Assembly: GCA_020161015.1 (NCBI GenBank)
Contig: JAIUOT010000019.1
Location: forward strand, 29,073-93,072
Direction: 5' to 3'
Length of the DNA stretch: 64,000 nucleotides
Source: Actinomycetota bacterium
Lineage (GTDB): Bacteria > Actinomycetota > Actinomycetes > Propionibacteriales > Propionibacteriaceae
The notes under the pieces are model-generated. The model worked only from the letters and a program-made list of their open reading frames with translations. It was not told the origin of the DNA and did no database searches. The translations under genes and the position numbers were made by a program. Below, piece by piece: positions 35,929-45,977 of this stretch (the stretch's first letter is position 1; every line of letters starts with the position of its first letter).

Positions 35929-37218
35929 ATGGAAACCCTCACGGTGATCGGCTTCGCCGTCGCGTTCTTCGCCCTGATCATGGTCTCGGTCGCGCTGCAC
36001 GAGATCGGGCACATGGTGCCGGCCAGGCTGTTCGGCGTCCGCGTGCCGCGCTACTTCGTGGGCTTCGGCCCGACGATGTGGTCGACACGCCGCGGGGAGA
36101 CCGAGTACGGCGTGAAATGGTTCCCGCTGGGCGGCTTCGTCCAGCTGCTCGGGATGTACCCGCCGCGCCCGGACGGGAGGCGGCGCCGCACGCGGCTGGC
36201 GGAGTTCGCCGACTCGGCCCGCGCTGCGGAGTGGGAGGAGATCACCCCCACGGACGTGGAGCAGGAGCGGCTGTTCTACCAGAAGAAGACCTGGCAGAAG
36301 CTGGTGGTCATGGCGGGCGGGCCGGCGATGAACCTGCTGATCGCCTTCGTCCTGCTGCTGGGGGTGACCGCGACCTACGGGGTGGTGCGGCCGCAGACGA
36401 CCATCGCCTACGTCCAGGCGTGCATCATCGCCGACCCGACGCGCACCGAGTGCGCGGCCTCCGACCCGCCCTCGCCGGCCGCCGCGGCGGGGTTGCGTCC
36501 CGGCGACCGCGTGGTCAGCTTCAACGGCACCCAGATCACCTCCTACGCCCAGCTGAGCGGCCTGATCAGGGCCAACAGGGACGCGGAGGCGCGGATCGTG
36601 GTGGAGCGCGACGGCGCGCTCGTCGACCTGACCCCGGTGCACACCGTGGTCACAGCCCTCCCCGACACGCTGGACCCGTCGAACCGGGTGCAAGGTGGCT
36701 GGCTCGGCGTGAGCCCACAGACCCAGCTGGTGCGGGGCGGGCCGGTCGACGTCCTCGGCGACATGTGGACGATGACCCAGCAGAGCGCGGTGGCCCTCGT
36801 GCAGTTCCCGCTCAAGGTGTGGCACGTGGTGTGGGGGCTGGTCACCGGCCAGCCGCGCAGCGTCTACGACCCGATCAGCATCGTGGGCGCCAGCACCGTG
36901 GCCGGCCAGGTGGTGGCCTCGGGCGAGGTGGGCCTGCCGCAGAAGGCGGCGACCTTCTTCTCCCTGCTCGCAGCGGTGAACCTGTTCCTCGCGCTGTTCA
37001 ACTTCATCCCGCTGCCGCCGCTGGACGGCGGGCACATCGCCGGCGCCCTCTACGAGTGGCTCCGGCGCACCGGCGCCCGGCTGTTCGGGCGCCGCGACCC
37101 GGGCTTCTTCGACACCGCGAAGCTGCTGCCCGTCGCGTACGCGGTCGGTGCGCTGCTGCTGGTCAGCGGTGTCGTGCTGATCCTGGCCGACATCGTCAGC
37201 CCGGTGCAGCTCTTCTGA
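35929..37218 (+). CDS. rip1: Site-2 intramembrane zinc protease (Rip1/RseP type)
   Basis: A 429-residue membrane metalloprotease that cuts regulated membrane proteins such as anti-sigma factors. First helix contains the zinc site HEIGH (about 26-30). A PDZ domain (about 180-275; [16 protein letters not shown]) follows the second helix, and LPPLDGGHI carries the Asp ligand near the C-terminal helices. Start ATG 35929 lies 1 nt after the dxr stop. Confidence 0.93.
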   Translation: METLTVIGFAVAFFALIMVSVALHEIGHMVPARLFGVRVPRYFVGFGPTMWSTRRGETEYGVKWFPLGGFVQLLGMYPPRPDGRRRRTRLAEFADSARAAEWEEITPTDVEQERLFYQKKTWQKLVVMAGGPAMNLLIAFVLLLGVTATYGVVRPQTTIAYVQACIIADPTRTECAASDPPSPAAAAGLRPGDRVVSFNGTQITSYAQLSGLIRANRDAEARIVVERDGALVDLTPVHTVVTALPDTLDPSNRVQGGWLGVSPQTQLVRGGPVDVLGDMWTMTQQSAVALVQFPLKVWHVVWGLVTGQPRSVYDPISIVGASTVAGQVVASGEVGLPQKAATFFSLLAAVNLFLALFNFIPLPPLDGGHIAGALYEWLRRTGARLFGRRDPGFFDTAKLLPVAYAVGALLLVSGVVLILADIVSPVQLF

Positions 37219-37357
37219 CGCTCCGGTCCAGGGGCGGCGGCAGCACAACTGCCTCCGGCCCTCTCGGCAGCGCCTGCGTCCCCGCCCCTGCGGGCGGTGG
37301 GTAGGCTGTCTGCGGCGGCCCGGTCGACGGCCGTCGGTGTTGTCGAACGAGGAGTCC

Positions 37358-38506
37358 ATGACCATCAACCTGGGAATGCCCGCCACTCCGCCGCCGGTCC
37401 TCGCACCGCGACGTCCCACCCGGCAGATCAGGGTGGGCAAGGTGCTCGTGGGAGGCGGCGCGCCGGTCTCGGTGCAGTCGATGACCACCACCAAGACCAC
37501 CGACATCAACGGCACCCTCCAGCAGATCGCGGAACTCACCGCCACGGGGTGTGACATCGTCCGTGTCGCCGTCCCCAGCCAGGACGACGCCGACGTGCTG
37601 CACATCATCGCCAAGAAGAGCCAGATCCCGGTGATCGCCGACATCCACTTCCAGCCGAAGTACGTGTTCGCCGCCATCGACGCCGGCTGCGCAGCCGTCC
37701 GCGTGAACCCGGGCAACATCCGTGCCTTCGACGACCAGGTGAAGCAGATCGCCCAGGCCGCCTCCGACGCCGGCGTCTCCATCCGCATCGGCGTCAACGC
37801 CGGCTCCCTCGACAAGCGGCTGCTGGCCAAGTACGGCGCCCCCACAGCGGAGGCGCTGGTCGAGTCGGCACTGTGGGAGGCGAGCCTGTTCGAGGAGCAC
37901 GGCTTCCGCGACTTCAAGATCTCGGTCAAGCACCACGACCCGGTGGTGATGGTGCGCGCCTACGAGCAGCTCAGCGAGGCCTGCGACTACCCGCTGCACC
38001 TCGGCGTCACCGAGGCCGGTCCGGCGTTCCAGGGCACGATCAAGTCCGCGGTCGCCTTCGGCGCGCTGCTGGCCAAGGGGATCGGCGACACCATCCGGGT
38101 GTCGCTGTCCGCCCCGCCGGCCGAGGAGGTGAAGGTCGGGATCAAGATCCTGGAGGCGCTGAACCTGCGCCCGCGCCACCTCGAGATCGTCTCCTGCCCC
38201 TCCTGCGGCCGCGCCCAGGTGGACGTCTACAAGCTGGCCGAGGAGGTCACGGAGGGGCTCACCGGCATGGAGGTCCCCCTGCGCGTCGCCGTCATGGGGT
38301 GCGTGGTGAACGGACCCGGCGAGGCGAGGGAGGCCGACCTGGGCGTCGCGTCCGGCAACGGCAAGGGCCAGATCTTCGTGCGTGGCGAGGTCATCAAGAC
38401 CGTGCCCGAGTCCGAGATCGTCGCCACGCTGATCGAGGAGGCCAACCGGCTCGCGGCAGAGATGCCGGACGCGGCGTCCGGCCCCGTCGAGGTCAGCGTC
38501 TCCTGA
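37358..38506 (+). CDS. ispG: 4-hydroxy-3-methylbut-2-enyl diphosphate synthase (IspG/GcpE)
   Basis: A 382-residue [4Fe-4S] enzyme, the sixth step of the MEP pathway. N-terminal TIM barrel ([28 protein letters not shown]) and C-terminal cluster domain with SCPSCGR and [11 protein letters not shown], which hold the three Cys ligands. ATG 37358 with ACGAGGAG RBS is preferred to TTG 37337. A TAGGCT box at 37302-37307 may be the promoter. Depends on the SUF system for its cluster. Confidence 0.96.
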   Translation: MTINLGMPATPPPVLAPRRPTRQIRVGKVLVGGGAPVSVQSMTTTKTTDINGTLQQIAELTATGCDIVRVAVPSQDDADVLHIIAKKSQIPVIADIHFQPKYVFAAIDAGCAAVRVNPGNIRAFDDQVKQIAQAASDAGVSIRIGVNAGSLDKRLLAKYGAPTAEALVESALWEASLFEEHGFRDFKISVKHHDPVVMVRAYEQLSEACDYPLHLGVTEAGPAFQGTIKSAVAFGALLAKGIGDTIRVSLSAPPAEEVKVGIKILEALNLRPRHLEIVSCPSCGRAQVDVYKLAEEVTEGLTGMEVPLRVAVMGCVVNGPGEAREADLGVASGNGKGQIFVRGEVIKTVPESEIVATLIEEANRLAAEMPDAASGPVEVSVS

Positions 38507-38525
38507 CCATGTCCGCCGCGTAGCC

Positions 38526-39353
38526 ATGTCCGCCCGGATCCTCACCACCTGGGACGCCGGCACTGCCCGGCGGCTCGTCGCCGAGGACCCGGTCGCGAAC
38601 GTGTTCGTCGGCTCCCGCCTGGACGCGGGCGTGCTCAACCCCGGCGCTCCCGGCGTGCTGTGGGGCTGGCCGGGCGACCACCCGTCCGCGCTGCTGCACA
38701 GCGGGGCGAACCTGGTGCCGGTGGTCACGGACTCCGAGGCGCTCCCCGCGTTCGTCGAGGCCGTGGGACGCCGACGCACCTGCCAGTCGATCGTGGGGCC
38801 CTCCTGGTTCGCGCTGCCGTTCTGGCGAGCGCTGGGGGAGCGCTGGGGCAAGTCGTACAGCCAGGTGCGCGAGGTCCGTCCCCGCCAGCCGGTGATGGCG
38901 ATCACCGATTCTCCCGCCGTGCCCGCAGACCCCCGCGTCCGGCCGATCACCGCTGCCGACTTCGACTCCTACTTCGCCGCCTCGGTCGCGATGTACACCG
39001 AGGAGGTGGGGGCCGACCCGCTCGCCGGCGGTGACACCAGCTACCGCAGCTACTGCCGCTGGCTGGTGGACTCCGGGCGCGCGTTCGGCATCGTCGAGGG
39101 CGGCCGGGTGGTCTTCAAGAGCGACATCGGCGCCGCCAGCGGACCGGTCGCGCAGATCCAGGGGGTCTGGCTGGACCCGTCCCTGCGCGGACGGGGGCTC
39201 TCCGAACCCGCGGTCGCCGCGGTCACCGAGTACGTGCTCGCCGAGTACCCGACGGCCTGCCTGTACGTGAACGACTTCAACATCCGCGCCATCCGCTGCT
39301 ACGAGCGGGTCGGCTACCGGCAGTCCGGGGAGTTCGCCACCGTCCTGTTCTGA
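38526..39353 (+). CDS. GNAT acetyltransferase with DUF4081 domain
   Basis: A 275-residue protein: N-terminal DUF4081 domain (about 20-125; NVFVGSRLDAGVLNPG) and C-terminal GNAT fold (about 135-275), with GVWLDPSLRGRGLSEP as the acetyl-CoA loop and LYVNDFNIRAIRCYERVGY as the final motif. The mycobacterial homologue also follows ispG, so linkage is conserved. Substrate unknown. Confidence 0.87.
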   Translation: MSARILTTWDAGTARRLVAEDPVANVFVGSRLDAGVLNPGAPGVLWGWPGDHPSALLHSGANLVPVVTDSEALPAFVEAVGRRRTCQSIVGPSWFALPFWRALGERWGKSYSQVREVRPRQPVMAITDSPAVPADPRVRPITAADFDSYFAASVAMYTEEVGADPLAGGDTSYRSYCRWLVDSGRAFGIVEGGRVVFKSDIGAASGPVAQIQGVWLDPSLRGRGLSEPAVAAVTEYVLAEYPTACLYVNDFNIRAIRCYERVGYRQSGEFATVLF

Positions 39354-39404
39354 GCGGACGGCCCGCCCTCCGGCGGCGACCGGTCCCCGTGGTAGGAAGG
39401 TCGC

Positions 39405-39782
39405 ATGGACACCGGCTGCACCCTCACCACGATCACCCTGGCCGCACCCGAACCCCTCGCGCTGGCCCGCTTCTACGCCCGCCTGCTCGGTTGGGCGGAG
39501 CCCACGACCGGTGACGACGACTGGCTGGCGCTGCGCAATCCGTCCGGCGGCATCGGGCTCGCGTTCCAGGCGGAGCCCACCCACGTCCCCCCGGTCTGGC
39601 CGCAGGGGACAGGCACCCAGCAGATGCAGGCGCACCTCGAGATCAGGGTCGACGACCTCGACGCCGGCGTCGCGCACGCGCTGTCGTGCGGCGCCCGGCT
39701 GGCCGCGTTCCAGCCCCAGGACGACGTGCGGGTCTGCCTCGACCCGGCGGGGCACCCCTTTTGCCTCTGGATCGAGGACTGA
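39405..39782 (+). CDS. VOC family (glyoxalase/bleomycin-resistance-like) protein
   Basis: A 125-residue protein of two beta-alpha-beta-beta-beta modules: TITLAAPEPLALARFYARLLGW and MQAHLEIRVDDLDAGVAHALSCGA. Metal-site residues are only partly recognisable (His in AHLEI; Glu123 in WIED is no clear ligand). TAGGAA lies 6 nt before the ATG and could act as RBS or as -10. Function unknown. Confidence 0.82.
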   Translation: MDTGCTLTTITLAAPEPLALARFYARLLGWAEPTTGDDDWLALRNPSGGIGLAFQAEPTHVPPVWPQGTGTQQMQAHLEIRVDDLDAGVAHALSCGARLAAFQPQDDVRVCLDPAGHPFCLWIED

Positions 39783-39822
39783 GCACCCGTTCTGTTCCTC
39801 GTCGTTCGCCGAGGGGCAGCCG

Positions 39823-40302
39823 TCAGGCGATCTCCTCCACCGGGGCGCCGGTGAGCTGGACGAGCTCGTCGGGCGAGAGCGGGAAGACGGCGTAGGGGTG
39901 CCCGGCGGCGGCCCAGACCTGGTCGAAGCGGAACAGCTCGCGGTCGACGAGGATCACCGGAGCGCTGGTGTGGCCGATCGGGGAGACCCCGCCGATCGAG
40001 AACCCCGTGGACGCCTTCACGAAGTCCGCGTCCGCACGGCCCACCTTCCCGACCATGGCGGAGACCTTCTTCTCGTCCACCCGCAGGTCACCGGAGGTCA
40101 CCACGAGAACCGCGGCGTCGTCGGACAGGCGCCGGAACACGATGCTCTTCGCGATCTGACCGAGCTGGACGCCGAGCGCGGACGCCGCGTCCGCCGCGGT
40201 GCGTCCGGTGACCGGAAGCATCACGACCTCGTGCGGGTGGCCGAGCCCGGCCAGGGTCTCGGCGACGCGGCGGGCGCCGTCGGGGATCGGGGTCTGCGTC
40301 AC
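39823..40302 (-). CDS. YbaK/EbsC family aminoacyl-tRNA deacylase
   Basis: A 159-residue single-domain editing factor of the YbaK family. Motifs LGVQLGQIAKSIVFR (the functional Lys) and GFSIGGVSPIGH, then VILVDRELFRFDQVWAAAGHP. These proteins hydrolyse mischarged tRNA, such as Cys-tRNAPro or related forms. The same fold occurs as an insertion in the ProRS encoded at 41654. GTG start is 4 bp downstream of the DUF1304 stop. Confidence 0.9.
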   Translation of the reverse strand: MTQTPIPDGARRVAETLAGLGHPHEVVMLPVTGRTAADAASALGVQLGQIAKSIVFRRLSDDAAVLVVTSGDLRVDEKKVSAMVGKVGRADADFVKASTGFSIGGVSPIGHTSAPVILVDRELFRFDQVWAAAGHPYAVFPLSPDELVQLTGAPVEEIA

Positions 40303-40306
40303 GCGG

Positions 40307-40711
40307 TCATCCTGCCATCGTGGCGGCGCCCGCCAGGGCCGTGCCCAGCAGCAGGATGGCGAGCAGCGGGGGACCGGCCTGCACCAGCGCCGCCCGCCGC
40401 TTGGCCGGCGAGGACAGCGCGAGCACCAGGCCGGCCGCCACCATCGATCCGGTGCCGGCCAGGACCAGCGTCGCGCCCACGAGGGGGTGGCCGAGCGCGA
40501 ACAGGGCGATGCCCGCGGCCACGAGCACGGCGAGGAACAGGTTGTAGAAGCCCTGGTTGAACGCCAGCTCCCTGGTGGCCTCGGCCTGCTGCGGGGTGGT
40601 GCCGAAGGCCGCGCGCCCCCGGGGCCCGGTCCACCACAGCGACTCAAGGGCGAAGATAAAGACGTGGATCCCCGCGGCGAGTCCGGCGAGGACGAGGCCG
40701 GTCACGAGCAT
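40307..40711 (-). CDS. DUF1304 family integral membrane protein
   Basis: A 134-residue protein with four membrane helices. HVFIFALESLWW and NQGFYNLFLAV are the DUF1304 signature. ATG 40711 has AGGGGGAA upstream; the frame continues to 40750 without similarity. Operon with the YbaK gene. Function unknown. Confidence 0.87.
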   Translation of the reverse strand: MLVTGLVLAGLAAGIHVFIFALESLWWTGPRGRAAFGTTPQQAEATRELAFNQGFYNLFLAVLVAAGIALFALGHPLVGATLVLAGTGSMVAAGLVLALSSPAKRRAALVQAGPPLLAILLLGTALAGAATMAG

Positions 40712-40810
40712 GTGCTGTTCCCCCTGGTCGATGGCGTGCGCCCACCACAACCCCGGCGGCGCCCGGGTATTCCCCGTCCCGAGGGACGACCGGGCCGGTG
40801 CCGGGTCTTG

Positions 40811-40829
40811 TGAGGTGAGGCTAACCTCA
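40811..40829. promoter_or_regulatory. IdeR/DtxR iron box overlapping the -10 of the siderophore reductase gene
   Basis: TGAGGTGAGGCTAACCTCA matches the known 19 bp iron box TTAGGTTAGGCTAACCTAA at 16 positions and is nearly palindromic. TAACCT (40822-40827) inside it is the likely -10 box. Iron-loaded IdeR/DtxR should shut off transcription; the regulator gene is not in the window. Confidence 0.8.
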
Positions 40830-40860
40830 GTGCACCGCCCGAGGACGAAGGACTTCCGCC

Positions 40861-41610
40861 GTGACCGTCACCACCCCTGCCGCGTTCGAGACCGTCCCGC
40901 TGGAGGCGCGCCTGCGTCCGGCGGAACTCGTCGCCCGGACCTGGCTCACGCCCGGCTACGTCCGGATCCGGGTCGCCGGCGAGGACCTGCGTGGCTTCGA
41001 GGCTCCCGGGGCGGACGACCACGTCCGGCTCTTCTTCGCCCCGGCCGGCGTGGCCCTGCCCGCGACGCCGGAGGAGTGGCGCGAGCTGCCGAGCCGTGAG
41101 TACACGCCGATGAACGCCGACCCGGTCGAGGGCTGGGTCGAGTTCGACGTCGTGATCCACGGCGACGGCCCCGGCGCGCAGTGGGCCTCGGCCGCGCCCC
41201 TCGGCTCCGCGCTGGCTGTCGCCGGGCCGCGGCGGACGAACGCCGTCACCGCAGAGCCCGACGCCTGGTTCCTCGCCGGCGACGAGACCGCCGTCCCGGC
41301 CATCTCCCGCTTCCTCCGCTCCCGGCGTCCCGGCACCCCGGCCCGCGTGGTCGTCGAGGTCTCACCGGAGAACGAGTTGGTGCCGATCCCCGCCGACGCC
41401 GCCACGCACGTCACCGTGCTGGTCCGTGGACGCGACCGTCTCACCGACGCGCTGGCTGCGCTGGGGGAGAGCGGCCGGCCGTCCGGGTCGGTGCTGGGCT
41501 TCGTCGCGTCTGAGGCAGAGGTGGTTCCGGCGGCCCGCGCGTTGCTGCTGGGACGCTGGGAGCTCCCCGCGGAGGCCGTCATCGTGAAGGGCTACTGGCG
41601 CCACGGGTGA
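40861..41610 (+). CDS. Siderophore-interacting FAD-binding reductase (SIP family)
   Basis: A 249-residue ferric-siderophore reductase. FAD-binding domain with SREYTPM (about residues 79-85; the R-x-Y-T-x motif) and VIHGDGPGAQWA; C-terminal NAD(P)H domain with LAGDETAVPAISRFLR and the final VKGYWRHG, the family signature. It releases iron from imported siderophores in the cytosol. The iron box upstream gives its regulation. GTG start with GAAGGA. Confidence 0.9.
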   Translation: MTVTTPAAFETVPLEARLRPAELVARTWLTPGYVRIRVAGEDLRGFEAPGADDHVRLFFAPAGVALPATPEEWRELPSREYTPMNADPVEGWVEFDVVIHGDGPGAQWASAAPLGSALAVAGPRRTNAVTAEPDAWFLAGDETAVPAISRFLRSRRPGTPARVVVEVSPENELVPIPADAATHVTVLVRGRDRLTDALAALGESGRPSGSVLGFVASEAEVVPAARALLLGRWELPAEAVIVKGYWRHG

Positions 41611-41641
41611 CCGCAGGCGGGGGAGGGCCCCCGCGGCTCGC

Positions 41642-41647
41642 TAAGAT
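41642..41647 (+). promoter_or_regulatory. -10 box of proS
   Basis: TAAGAT, 6 nt before GTG 41654 with no RBS: leaderless promoter. Confidence 0.5.
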
Positions 41648-41653
41648 CGCCCG

Positions 41654-43438
41654 GTGATCACCCGCCTTTCCCAGCTGTTCGTCCGTACCCTGCGTGAGGA
41701 TCCCGCGGACGCCGAGGTCCCCAGCCACCGCTGGCTGGTCCGTGCCGGCTACATCCGGCGCACCGCCCCGGGCATCTACACCTGGCTGCCGCTGGGCCTG
41801 AGGGTCCTCCAGCAGGTCGAGCGGATCGTCCGCGAGGAGATGGACGCGATGGGCGCGCAGGAGGTGCGCTTCCCCGCGCTGCTCCCCCGCGAGCCCTACG
41901 AGGCCACGCACCGCTGGACCGAGTACGGGCCCAACCTGTTCCGCCTCAAGGACCGCAAGGGCGGCGACTACCTGCTCGGCCCCACGCACGAGGAGATGTT
42001 CACCCTGCTGGTGAAGGACCTGTACTCCTCGTACAAGGACCTCCCGCTGTCGCTGTACCAGATCCAGACCAAGTACCGCGACGAGGCCCGGCCCCGGGCC
42101 GGCCTGCTGCGCGGCCGTGAGTTCGTGATGAAGGACTCCTACTCCTTCGACGTCGACGACGAGGGGCTGGCCGCGTCCTACGAGGCGCACCGGCGCGCGT
42201 ACGTCCGCATCTTCGAGCGCCTGGGGCTCACCTACGTGATCGTGAAGGCCACCTCCGGCGCGATGGGCGGTTCGGCGTCGGAGGAGTTCCTCGCCGTCTC
42301 CCCGACGGGCGAGGACACCTTCGTGCGTTCACCGGGCGGCTATGCGGCGAACGTGGAGGCCGTCCGCATCGCACCCCCGCCCGCCCAGGACGCCAGCGGG
42401 ATCGGCCCGGCGCGCACCGTCGACACCCCGGACACCGGCACGATCGTCGAGCTGGTCGACGTGGCCAACCAGAAGTTCCCGCGCCCCGACCGCGCCTGGA
42501 CGGCGGCCGACACCCTCAAGAACGTGGTGTTCCGTCTCGTCCAGCCCGACGGCCGAAGCGAGCTCCTGGTCGTCGGCCTGCCCGGTGACCGAGACGTCGA
42601 CATGAAGCGGCTCGAGGCCGCCGTGTCACCGGCGGAGGCGACGCCCGTCACCGACGAGGACTTCGCCGCCAACCCCGGCCTGGTGAAGGGCTACATCGGC
42701 CCGGTGTCGCTGGCCACCGGTGAGGCTGTGCAGTACCTCGGGGCCGAGGGCCCGCTGACGGTGCGCTACCTGACCGACCCGCGGGTCGTGGACGGCACCG
42801 CCTGGATCACCGGCGCCAACGTCGTCGACACCCACATGGTCGACGTGGTGGCCGGCCGCGACTTCACCTCCGATGGCGTGCTGGACGTCGCCGAGATCCG
42901 CGAGGGCGATCCCGCCCCCGACGGCTCCGGCCCGCTCAGCCTGGCCCGTGGCATCGAGATGGGCCACATCTTCCAGCTCGGCCGCAAGTACGCCGACGCG
43001 CTGGGGCTGAAGGTGCTCGACGCCAACGGCAAGCTCGTGACGGTCACGATGGGCTCCTACGGCGTGGGCGTGTCCCGCGCCGTGGCCGCCGTGGCGGAGG
43101 CGACCTGCGACGAGCGCGGCCTGGCGTGGCCGCGCGCGCTCGCGCCGTTCGACGTGCAGGTGCTGGCCACCGGCAAGGGCGACGAGATCGCCGCCGCCGC
43201 GGAGCAGCTGGCGCACGACCTCGACGCGCGTGGCGTCCGCGTGCTGCTCGACGACCGCAAGGCGAGCCCCGGGGTGAAGTTCGCCGACGCCGAGATCATG
43301 GGCATGCCGGTCTCGGTCGTGGTCGGGCGCGGACTGGCCGACGGGCTCGTCGAGGTGCGCGACCGCGCCACCGGCGAGCGTGCCGAGGTGCCGGTCGCGG
43401 GTGCCGTGGACGCGGTGCTCGCAGCCGTCCGCGGCTGA
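41654..43438 (+). CDS. proS: Prolyl-tRNA synthetase, bacterial type
   Basis: A 594-residue class II synthetase charging tRNAPro. Motif 1 region [17 protein letters not shown], motif 2 [27 protein letters not shown], the editing insertion (about residues 225-400, same fold as YbaK), motif 3 [15 protein letters not shown] and the anticodon-binding domain at the C-terminus (about 490-590). The insertion marks the bacterial form. rimP follows 93 bp later with its own promoter. Confidence 0.96.
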   Translation: MITRLSQLFVRTLREDPADAEVPSHRWLVRAGYIRRTAPGIYTWLPLGLRVLQQVERIVREEMDAMGAQEVRFPALLPREPYEATHRWTEYGPNLFRLKDRKGGDYLLGPTHEEMFTLLVKDLYSSYKDLPLSLYQIQTKYRDEARPRAGLLRGREFVMKDSYSFDVDDEGLAASYEAHRRAYVRIFERLGLTYVIVKATSGAMGGSASEEFLAVSPTGEDTFVRSPGGYAANVEAVRIAPPPAQDASGIGPARTVDTPDTGTIVELVDVANQKFPRPDRAWTAADTLKNVVFRLVQPDGRSELLVVGLPGDRDVDMKRLEAAVSPAEATPVTDEDFAANPGLVKGYIGPVSLATGEAVQYLGAEGPLTVRYLTDPRVVDGTAWITGANVVDTHMVDVVAGRDFTSDGVLDVAEIREGDPAPDGSGPLSLARGIEMGHIFQLGRKYADALGLKVLDANGKLVTVTMGSYGVGVSRAVAAVAEATCDERGLAWPRALAPFDVQVLATGKGDEIAAAAEQLAHDLDARGVRVLLDDRKASPGVKFADAEIMGMPVSVVVGRGLADGLVEVRDRATGERAEVPVAGAVDAVLAAVRG

Positions 43439-43467
43439 CCCCGGCACCGCCGGCACCGTCCGGGGCC

Positions 43468-43473
43468 TAGAAT
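43468..43473 (+). promoter_or_regulatory. -10 box of the rimP-nusA operon
   Basis: TAGAAT 59 bp before rimP. The leader ends with GATCGAGGGA as RBS. Confidence 0.45.
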
Positions 43474-43531
43474 TGGCTGCCTGCGCAGCACAACACAACC
43501 GCATTCGCACAATCGGATCGAGGGACTGGCC

Positions 43532-44026
43532 ATGAACACCGCTGACCTGGAGGCGTTGGTCGCACCTGTGGCCGCGTCGCACTCCCTCGAGGTGGACCGG
43601 CTCGAGGTGATGACCGCGGGCAAGCGCTCGGTGGTACGGGTCTTCCTCGACGGCGACGGCCCGGCGGGCCGCGGGCCGTCCCTGGACGAGATCGCCGAGG
43701 CGACGCGGGCCATCTCCGCGGTCCTCGACGCCGCGGACATCACCAAGGGCCGCCCCTACACCCTCGAGGTCTCCTCGCGCGGGGGGAGCCGTCCGCTCAC
43801 CCACCCCCGGCACTTCCGCCGCAACACCGGACGCCTGGTCGAGCTCACGCTGGCCGAGGGCTCGGTGACCGGACGGGTGCTCGCCGCGGACGAGGAGTCG
43901 GTCGAGGTCGAGGTCGACGGCACCCCCCGGCGCGTGGCGCTGGCCGATGTGCGGCGGGCACTGGTGCAGGTGGAACTGAACCGGCCGGTCGAGGGCGAGG
44001 ACACCGAAGAGGAAGCAGAGGTCTGA
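43532..44026 (+). CDS. rimP: Ribosome maturation factor RimP
   Basis: A 164-residue 30S assembly factor. N-terminal alpha+beta domain ([28 protein letters not shown]; then [22 protein letters not shown], about 74-96) and a C-terminal Sm-like barrel (about 97-150) with an acidic tail. First gene of the rimP-nusA operon; nusA begins 1 nt after its stop. Confidence 0.94.
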   Translation: MNTADLEALVAPVAASHSLEVDRLEVMTAGKRSVVRVFLDGDGPAGRGPSLDEIAEATRAISAVLDAADITKGRPYTLEVSSRGGSRPLTHPRHFRRNTGRLVELTLAEGSVTGRVLAADEESVEVEVDGTPRRVALADVRRALVQVELNRPVEGEDTEEEAEV

Positions 44027-44027
44027 C

Positions 44028-44996
44028 GTGGACGTCGACATGAGTGCGCTCAAGCAGCTGGAGCGCGACAAGGAGATCAGCATGGACGTGCTGATCGGCG
44101 CCCTGTCGGAGGCGCTGCTGAACGCCTACGAGAAGACCCCCGGCGCCGTGCCGGGATCGCGGGTCGAGATCGACCGGCGCTCGGGCAAGGTGACCGTGTT
44201 CGCCCCGGAGCTCGACGAGGAGGGGAACCGGATCGGCGAGTTCGACCACACCCCCGAGGGCTTCGGGCGCGTGGCCGCCACGACGGCCCGGCAGGTGATC
44301 TTCCAGCGGCTCCGCGAGGCCGAGGACGAGCAGAAGTTCGGCCACTTCGCCGGGGTGGAGGGCGACATCGTGCTCGGCGTCGTCCAGCAGGACCGCGACT
44401 CGCGCACCGTCCGCGTCGACCTGGGCAGCATCGAGGCGATCATGCCGCAGGCCGAGCAGGTGCCCGGCGAGGACTACCGCCACGGGCTGCGCCTGCGGGT
44501 GTACGTGGTCAGCGTGCGGCGTGAGCTGCGCGGGCCGCAGGTGGTGGTCTCGCGCACCCACCCGAACCTCGTCGCGAAGCTGTTCCGCATGGAGGTGCCC
44601 GAGATCGAGCACGGCATCGTCGAGATCAAGGCGATCGCCCGTGAGGCCGGCCACCGCACCAAGATCGCCGTGGTGAGCAACAACCCAGACGTGTCCGCCA
44701 AGGGCGCCTGCATCGGCCCCATGGGCCAGCGGGTGCGCGCGGTGATGCACGAACTGAACGAGGAGAAGATCGACATCATCGACTACTCCGACGACCCGAA
44801 GGTCTTCGTCGCGCAGGCGCTCAGCCCGGCCAAGGTGACGTCGGTGACGGTCACCGACGCCACCGCGCGGGCCGCGCGCGTGGTGGTGCCGGACTACCAG
44901 CTGTCGCTCGCCATCGGCCGGGAGGGGCAGAACGCCCGTCTCGCGGCCCGGCTGACCGGCTGGCGGATCGACATCCGTCCCGACACCGCGGAGTAG
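44028..44996 (+). CDS. nusA: Transcription termination/antitermination factor NusA
   Basis: A 322-residue NusA without the C-terminal acidic repeats, as in other actinobacteria. N-terminal RNA polymerase-binding domain (1-105), S1 domain (about 108-180; [24 protein letters not shown]), and two KH domains ([37 protein letters not shown]). It modulates pausing, termination and rRNA antitermination. Faces the unknown exported protein gene with a 4 bp gap. Confidence 0.95.
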   Translation: MDVDMSALKQLERDKEISMDVLIGALSEALLNAYEKTPGAVPGSRVEIDRRSGKVTVFAPELDEEGNRIGEFDHTPEGFGRVAATTARQVIFQRLREAEDEQKFGHFAGVEGDIVLGVVQQDRDSRTVRVDLGSIEAIMPQAEQVPGEDYRHGLRLRVYVVSVRRELRGPQVVVSRTHPNLVAKLFRMEVPEIEHGIVEIKAIAREAGHRTKIAVVSNNPDVSAKGACIGPMGQRVRAVMHELNEEKIDIIDYSDDPKVFVAQALSPAKVTSVTVTDATARAARVVVPDYQLSLAIGREGQNARLAARLTGWRIDIRPDTAE

Positions 44997-45000
44997 CCGG

Positions 45001-45531
45001 CTACTTCTGCGTCGGCGTCGCCGACGGCTGCGTGCCGGCGTCGTCGCGCAGTTCCGACATCGCCTCCTGCAACGCGGCGAGCACCTTCGCCTCGTCGAGG
45101 TCCAGCTTGTCGGCCAGGGTCTTCGCGATCGACTCGGCGAACCCCGACCGGTCGCCCGTGCCGTCCGGCTGACCGGAGGGACGCCCGGTCGGCTCGCCCG
45201 TCGGTTGCCCGGTCGGCTCGCCCGTCGGCGCGCCGTCCGGCCGCCCGGCCGGTACCGCCTCCTCCAGCGCCGTCCGGACGGTGGCCTCGTCGACGCCGAG
45301 CTTGCCGGCGAGGGACGCCGCCAGGCGGTCGGTGTCGAACCCGCCGCGGCCGGAGCCCCGGCCGGCGTCCCCGTCGCGGTCGGTGCCGGCGCCGGTGGAC
45401 GCGCCGGCCGGCGCGGCCGCGCCGTCCTGGCCGCCTGCGAGGTTGGCCGCGAGCGCGCCGACACCGACCGCCGCCCCGATCGCGATCACTGCCGAACCCA
45501 CGCCGATCGCGATGGTCGCCCTGCTGGTCAT
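45001..45531 (-). CDS. Exported protein with two helical repeats and a PTG linker
   Basis: A 176-residue protein with an N-terminal hydrophobic segment (about residues 5-29), a low-complexity Gly/Ala/Asp linker, and two similar helical units: DRLAASLAGKLGVDEATVRTALEEA and FAESIAKTLADKLDLDEAKVLAALQEA (each read as a 25-33 residue repeat). Between them lies a PTGEPTGQ-type spacer. AAGGAG precedes the ATG. Family not recognised; the helical units with L-x-x-L-x-VDEA recur in small actinobacterial surface proteins. Inserted between nusA and ylxR on the opposite strand. Confidence 0.7.
   Translation of the reverse strand: MTSRATIAIGVGSAVIAIGAAVGVGALAANLAGGQDGAAAPAGASTGAGTDRDGDAGRGSGRGGFDTDRLAASLAGKLGVDEATVRTALEEAVPAGRPDGAPTGEPTGQPTGEPTGRPSGQPDGTGDRSGFAESIAKTLADKLDLDEAKVLAALQEAMSELRDDAGTQPSATPTQK
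45184..45228. repeat. 24 bp period DNA repeat in the PTG linker
   Basis: A 21 bp element starting CCCGGTCGGCTCG occurs at 45184-45204 and 45208-45228 without mismatch. It encodes the PTG-rich spacer, a likely site of slippage between strains. Confidence 0.75.
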
Positions 45532-45696
45532 GTGTCTCCTTGCCGCTGTGGGAGCCCGTTGCTCCATCCCGGAGCCCAGCACACCGCGAGCTGCTGTGGT
45601 CGGGCCCCGGCCGGGCTGGGAGCCCGCTGTGGATCCCGGGTGTGCACGCAGGACGGCGGTCCCGCAGCCTGCGCGGGCAACCGGGAACAAGCGGCC

Positions 45697-45702
45697 TACA
45701 CT
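45697..45702 (+). promoter_or_regulatory. -10 box of ylxR
   Basis: TACACT, 8 nt before GTG 45711 without RBS. ylxR is therefore separately promoted and probably leaderless. Confidence 0.5.
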
Positions 45703-45710
45703 GCGACGTT

Positions 45711-45956
45711 GTGATCGGAGTTCGCACGTGCATCGGGTGCCGCGGCACCGCGGGCAAGGCCGAACTGGTGCGGCTGGTGTGGAACCCGGGCACGGGCACG
45801 GTGGTCGTCGACGGGTCCCACGTGATGCCCGGCCGCGGCTGCTACCTCCACCCGGGATGCGCGGCCGCCGTCGTGAAGCGGCGCGCCGTGGCCAGGGCGT
45901 TGCGCCGTCCCGTCGACGGGAGCCAGGTCGCCCGGCTGCTCGGCGTCCCCGATTAA
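45711..45956 (+). CDS. ylxR: YlxR family RNA-binding protein
   Basis: An 81-residue DUF448 protein: RTCIGCRGTAGKAELVRLV (residues about 5-23) and GRGCYLHPGCAAAVVKR (about 41-57) are the family motifs. It is always near nusA and infB; it binds RNA and has been linked to RNase P and translation control. GTG 45711 follows the -10 box by 8 nt. Confidence 0.9.
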   Translation: MIGVRTCIGCRGTAGKAELVRLVWNPGTGTVVVDGSHVMPGRGCYLHPGCAAAVVKRRAVARALRRPVDGSQVARLLGVPD

Positions 45957-45977
45957 GGGTTTGCGGACGGAAAAGGA

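Noticed and set aside
37337..37357. TTG start for ispG at 37337
   Set aside because: ATG 37358 has a good RBS (GAGGAG) 4-8 nt upstream and matches the family start; TTG lacks one.
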